Shown here: positions 61,259-64,000 of the stretch, in pieces
Layout of the letters: each line of letters opens with the position of its first letter
Position numbering within the stretch: the stretch's first letter is position 1
NCBI GenBank assembly: GCA_030429565.1
Contig: JAUIFE010000005.1
Coordinates: 487,361 to 551,360 of the forward strand
Source: Holophagae bacterium
GTDB taxonomy: Bacteria; Acidobacteriota; Holophagae; Acanthopleuribacterales; Acanthopleuribacteraceae
Length of the DNA: 64,000 bases
Direction: 5' to 3'
Notes under the pieces: model-generated
Databases searched by the model: none
What the model was told of the DNA's origin: nothing
Seen by the model: only the letters and a program-made list of their open reading frames with translations
Made by a program: the position numbers and the translations under genes

Positions 61259-62329
61259 ATGAGTGAAGCCACCGCGTCGACGCCGCTAACCCAATTTATC
61301 GCATCGCACCAGGCGCCCTTACCAGGATTAGGCGAGGTGTACCAATTCGGGCGTGGTTTACCCTACGAGGTCGGCGATTACCTGGACCAACTGACCGAAC
61401 CGGCCGCATTAAATGACGGCATCCGGCAACTCATTGAGGGTTTGAACGTGCCCGACGTTTTCGTTGCTTGCCGTTGCGCCATCATGATGGGTGCGCTGGT
61501 GGAACGCGGAGGCGATCCGAGTTTGGGTTTCCCCGCTGTGCTCGATCGACTCGAGACGCTGATGCCGCTGTGGCAGCGAACCAGTCAATTGTTAGAACAC
61601 CACTGCGGCATCCAACACATCTCGGCGTTGACCGAAGCGATGTTGGACGTGATGGCGCGCGTCGATTTAGATTGCGTCAAAATGGTGCTGGGTGCGCCCT
61701 GCATTGTGCCGGCCGCGATGGCCATGCTGGCACGGGTGCCCGCCAACCGTGACACCGCGCGCGCGCGCGGCGCGTTGATGGAAACGCTTGGCGAATTGGC
61801 CGGCCGCGACCACCACGCCTTCTTCCTGGAAGAAACCCTGTCGGCCGTTGACGACATGCCGCTGTTGGTGCTGCACCTCGACCAAAAACGCGGCGTGAAG
61901 GTGCGTTTGGACTTCGTGCGCAACAACTTCCATCTCTTTAGTCTGATCCAAACGGTGCTCGTCAGCGAGGGTGTGTTTACGGGAAAGGAACCCAACCGCG
62001 ACCTAATGGACCTGGCCACCGGCAGCTCGCTGCACGCCGCCGAAACCATCACCCACGACGACGCCGGCTTCGACTACTTAAACTGGACCGCGATCCAGGC
62101 CGACGCCACCATCGACCGCACCAACCAAGTGCAAGGTGAACTGTCGCCGGCCGCATTGTTCAAATACGAAGAAACACCGGTGCTGTTGCTGTCGGATCTC
62201 CAGACGCCACGCCAATGGGACGCCGGATTCTTCCGCCCGTACCACGAGTACCTGCGCTCAGGGATTCGCATCGAAAAACAGCTCACGTCCCAAGACGTCG
62301 GCGACTGGCTCACCCGCCTGCGTGCCTGA
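61259..62329 (+). CDS. Protein of unknown function (356 residues)
   Basis: 356 residues; AAGGA before the ATG. Acidic, predicted largely alpha-helical, without signal peptide or membrane segments. Landmarks: VFVACRCAIMMGALVERGG, HHAFFLEETLSAVDDMPLLVLHLDQKRGVKVRLDF and SSLHAAETITHDDAGFDYLNW. The central part (GELAGRDHHAFF) has a His pair but no motif I can name. It is transcribed in the same direction as the kinase and thioredoxin-like genes, with a 92-base gap. Function not recognised. Confidence 0.7.
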   Translation: MSEATASTPLTQFIASHQAPLPGLGEVYQFGRGLPYEVGDYLDQLTEPAALNDGIRQLIEGLNVPDVFVACRCAIMMGALVERGGDPSLGFPAVLDRLETLMPLWQRTSQLLEHHCGIQHISALTEAMLDVMARVDLDCVKMVLGAPCIVPAAMAMLARVPANRDTARARGALMETLGELAGRDHHAFFLEETLSAVDDMPLLVLHLDQKRGVKVRLDFVRNNFHLFSLIQTVLVSEGVFTGKEPNRDLMDLATGSSLHAAETITHDDAGFDYLNWTAIQADATIDRTNQVQGELSPAALFKYEETPVLLLSDLQTPRQWDAGFFRPYHEYLRSGIRIEKQLTSQDVGDWLTRLRA

Positions 62330-62540
62330 GCCCATGCTGAAGACCCGGCACTCATTGAGCTTGCCGGAATAACCAAAAACGCAGGCGGCGACCAGGAGGC
62401 GTTTGACCGGAGAAGGGACCACCTCGGAATGAATGGGTCCGCTTCCTGAGAGGGGATGTCCCGATTTTTTGCCTTCTCCTTTATCGCCAAAAGATGGGCC
62501 TCCTGGCTTTCCATTTCGTTGGGATTTTTGGAGTAGGCCT

Positions 62541-62768
62541 TTATTCTGAATTTTTTGGAGGCTTCATTGGCGGCGGGTCTATTTGTTCGGCGTGAATCGG
62601 TAATCCTGTTGCGCCGGGTGTGCCAGAACCTCTTCTTCCATAACTAAGTGTGTCTTCATCCAAATCTTGTGGTTCTGGCGGGGGATTGGTGGCTGGTATA
62701 CCCGAGCCTTTTGGGATTTCCGTTTCATTGTGTCGGTTGTCTTCTTTTTCATTAAAAGGGACTGTCAT
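62541..62768 (-). CDS. Small disordered protein coupled to a 2-TM protein
   Basis: 75 residues, very hydrophilic and Pro/Gly/Glu-rich (IPATNPPPEPQDLDEDTLSYGRRG), hence probably disordered. The ATG at 62768 overlaps the stop of the upstream gene as ATGA. The base composition is AT-richer than in neighbouring genes. It has no recognised domain. Coupled translation with the two-TM protein suggests they act together. Confidence 0.6.
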   Translation of the reverse strand: MTVPFNEKEDNRHNETEIPKGSGIPATNPPPEPQDLDEDTLSYGRRGSGTPGATGLPIHAEQIDPPPMKPPKNSE

Positions 62769-63271
62769 TGGTGAGACTCCATTCGTTTAAGGTAAATCTT
62801 AGATTTTTGATGGGCCTTCTCCAGTAAGTTAACCTTCTCAGGCAGGGAGATCTTGGAGAAGAATCGGTTATACATTTCGGCTAATTTTGATCTTGCTTCA
62901 ATGGTTTGGCTGTTAATTTCCTCCTCAGTCAACATACCTTCTTGAACCTTGAAAAAATTATTCTCGATCTCAAGGAATAATTTTCGATATATCGGTAGGG
63001 CTTCGGTTATTGCTTTTATCCTGTTCTGGTAGGGTAGGTAGCTCTTGATCGATGAATATATCTGTGTTGTGCATATGATACTCGACCAAAATAGAGGATA
63101 TTCTTTCCATACAGCCCATGTTGCGATGCTACTGCTTGAAGCCAATGCTGCAGCGATGTTTAATCTTCGATCATTTTTTTCTGAGTTTTCTAAATATTCT
63201 TGAAGGTAATTGATGTTATCTAGTGTTTCCTGAAGAAGGTGCCAGTACCGAAGTTGGTAATATGAACCCAT
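62765..63271 (-). CDS. Two-TM protein resembling SLATT-type effectors
   Basis: 168 residues, in an AT-rich stretch unlike its surroundings. Layout: an N-terminal helix (YWHLLQETLDNINYLQEYLE), two membrane segments about residues 35-75 (AAALASSSSIATWAVW, LFWSSIICTTQIYSSI), then a charged helical tail (LTEEEINSQTIEARSKLAEMYNRFF). This resembles SLATT-like 2-TM proteins, some of which act as membrane effectors in nucleotide-sensing or other defence systems, but no nucleotide synthase gene is nearby within the window. The composition suggests recent transfer. The family call is tentative. Confidence 0.6.
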   Translation of the reverse strand: MGSYYQLRYWHLLQETLDNINYLQEYLENSEKNDRRLNIAAALASSSSIATWAVWKEYPLFWSSIICTTQIYSSIKSYLPYQNRIKAITEALPIYRKLFLEIENNFFKVQEGMLTEEEINSQTIEARSKLAEMYNRFFSKISLPEKVNLLEKAHQKSKIYLKRMESHQ

Positions 63272-63495
63272 TTTGACCTCCTCTTTGGGGAAAGCAGATG
63301 GGTCTACGTGTTTAAGTTTTAATGCAAATGAAGGGGGATTGTGATTTTGAATAAGCTAACTTTACCTAGCGAAAGTTTCTCTTTCCTATCTTCCAGAGAG
63401 GAAAGAAGCGTTTCAACTGTTTTCACCTTGGATTTCGAAATCCGTACGGAATTTGGATCACATAAATTTTCAGATAGCGAAATCCAAACGAGAAA

Positions 63496-63870
63496 TCCAA
63501 ACGAGGACACGCACCATTTCAATCCAGCGGAAATGCCAGGGAAATGCCAGGACACGCACCATTTCAATCCAATCCAAACGAACAAATCCAAAATCCAAAC
63601 GAGGACACGCACCATTTCAATCCAATCCAAACGAACAAATCCAAACGAGGACACGCACCATTTGAAATGCCAGCAATCCAAACGAGGACAATCCAAACTA
63701 GGACACGCACCATTTGAAATGCCAGGAAACAAATCCAAACGAGAAATGCCAGGACACGCACCATTTCAATCCAAGCAAATGGAGACACGCACATTTTTGA
63801 TGCTGTGAAGGTTTGCGGGAATCCAAACGAGGACACGCACCATTTGAAATCCAAACGAGGACACGCACAA
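63496..63870. repeat. Array C: interspersed GGACACGCACC units
   Basis: Seven exact GGACACGCACC (the reverse complement of the core in arrays A and B) plus two near matches. They are joined by variants of two linkers, AATCCAAACGA and GAAATGCCA, each followed by the core and ATTTCAATCC or ATTTGAAATG. Spacing is irregular, so the array has grown by repeated partial duplication. No unique spacers of constant length, so not CRISPR. The last 130 bases of the window show no gene. Confidence 0.88.
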
Positions 63871-64000
63871 ATCCGGTGACTGTCAAGGTAGTTGTCACTT
63901 CTTTTTGCAGAGAACAGTTCTACGACGGCCGTGACGAGCAAACGAACATAAAGCGGGCGCTCCAGCCTAGTTTTGGGACCCACCCCTAGAACCCCAGAGG

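Noticed and set aside
63319..63983. Minus-strand frames over array C with repeated KWCVSSFGF-like segments
   Set aside because: Translation of the repeat core; no start signal and repeat-driven composition.
1..64000. tRNA, rRNA, prophage integrase or transposase genes
   Set aside because: None recognised on either strand; mobility here is visible only as short repeats and palindromic elements.

Overview
The window looks like chromosome of a free-living Gram-negative bacterium with a large, repeat-rich genome. It carries two TonB-dependent receptors, a type VI secretion (T6SS) effector island, LytTR and propeller-type signalling proteins, a ribosomal-peptide (RiPP) export locus and a divergent nonribosomal peptide synthetase (NRPS)-like gene. 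An Acidobacteriota lineage such as Acanthopleuribacterales would fit, but that is a guess from gene style; there is no rRNA or tRNA here to test it.

Layout. 1-4.8 kb: two tandem paralogous secreted proteins (amidotransferase-like BPL_N domain plus beta-sandwich domains), a 3' remnant of a third copy and a short tandem array. 4.8-12 kb: a coiled-coil protein, a secreted esterase with TPRs, a LytS/LytR-type two-component pair, a 369-bp tandem duplication that captured the 3' end of the regulator gene, an acetyltransferase pair and a GC-rich repeat-filled gap. 12-24 kb: a mostly co-directional cluster: TetR regulator, hydrolase, KAS III-like enzyme, SDR, hydrolase, acyl-CoA ligase, sodium:solute symporter, TonB receptor, exported hydrolase and secreted class-2 lipase. 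24-35 kb: a T6SS VgrG-PAAR-DUF4123 island with two paralogous toxins, candidate immunity genes, a Cdc123-like ATP-grasp protein and a divergent PoNi-like immunity gene. 35-40 kb: a second TonB receptor, a NirB-like flavin reductase and a PQ-loop membrane protein. 40-55 kb: an NRPS-like protein whose catalytic residues appear lost, a sulfatase, two peptide-type ABC transporters, a HlyD adaptor, a radical SAM/SPASM maturase and a divergent 58-residue candidate precursor peptide. 55-64 kb: a 1685-residue hybrid sensor kinase, a thioredoxin-like protein, unknown genes, an AT-rich two-gene cassette and a terminal repeat array.

Two repeat systems cross the whole window. First, at least six intergenic copies of a roughly 164-bp element that is an imperfect palindrome from end to end. 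Second, three otherwise unrelated tandem arrays (4.2, 10.0 and 63.5 kb) share the core GGTGCGTGTCC.

How genes work together (inference). The rSAM/SPASM enzyme would modify the 58-residue peptide; the active C39 peptidase of the first ABC transporter would remove its leader; the ABC pair with HlyD would export it. In the 12-24 kb cluster, TonB-linked uptake, exported hydrolases, a symporter and an acyl-CoA ligase suggest import and activation of an ester or carboxylate compound, though the enzyme mix also resembles a small lipid or lactone biosynthetic set. The T6SS island encodes spike, tip, adaptor and two nuclease-like effectors for interbacterial antagonism; the T6SS core machinery is not in this window.
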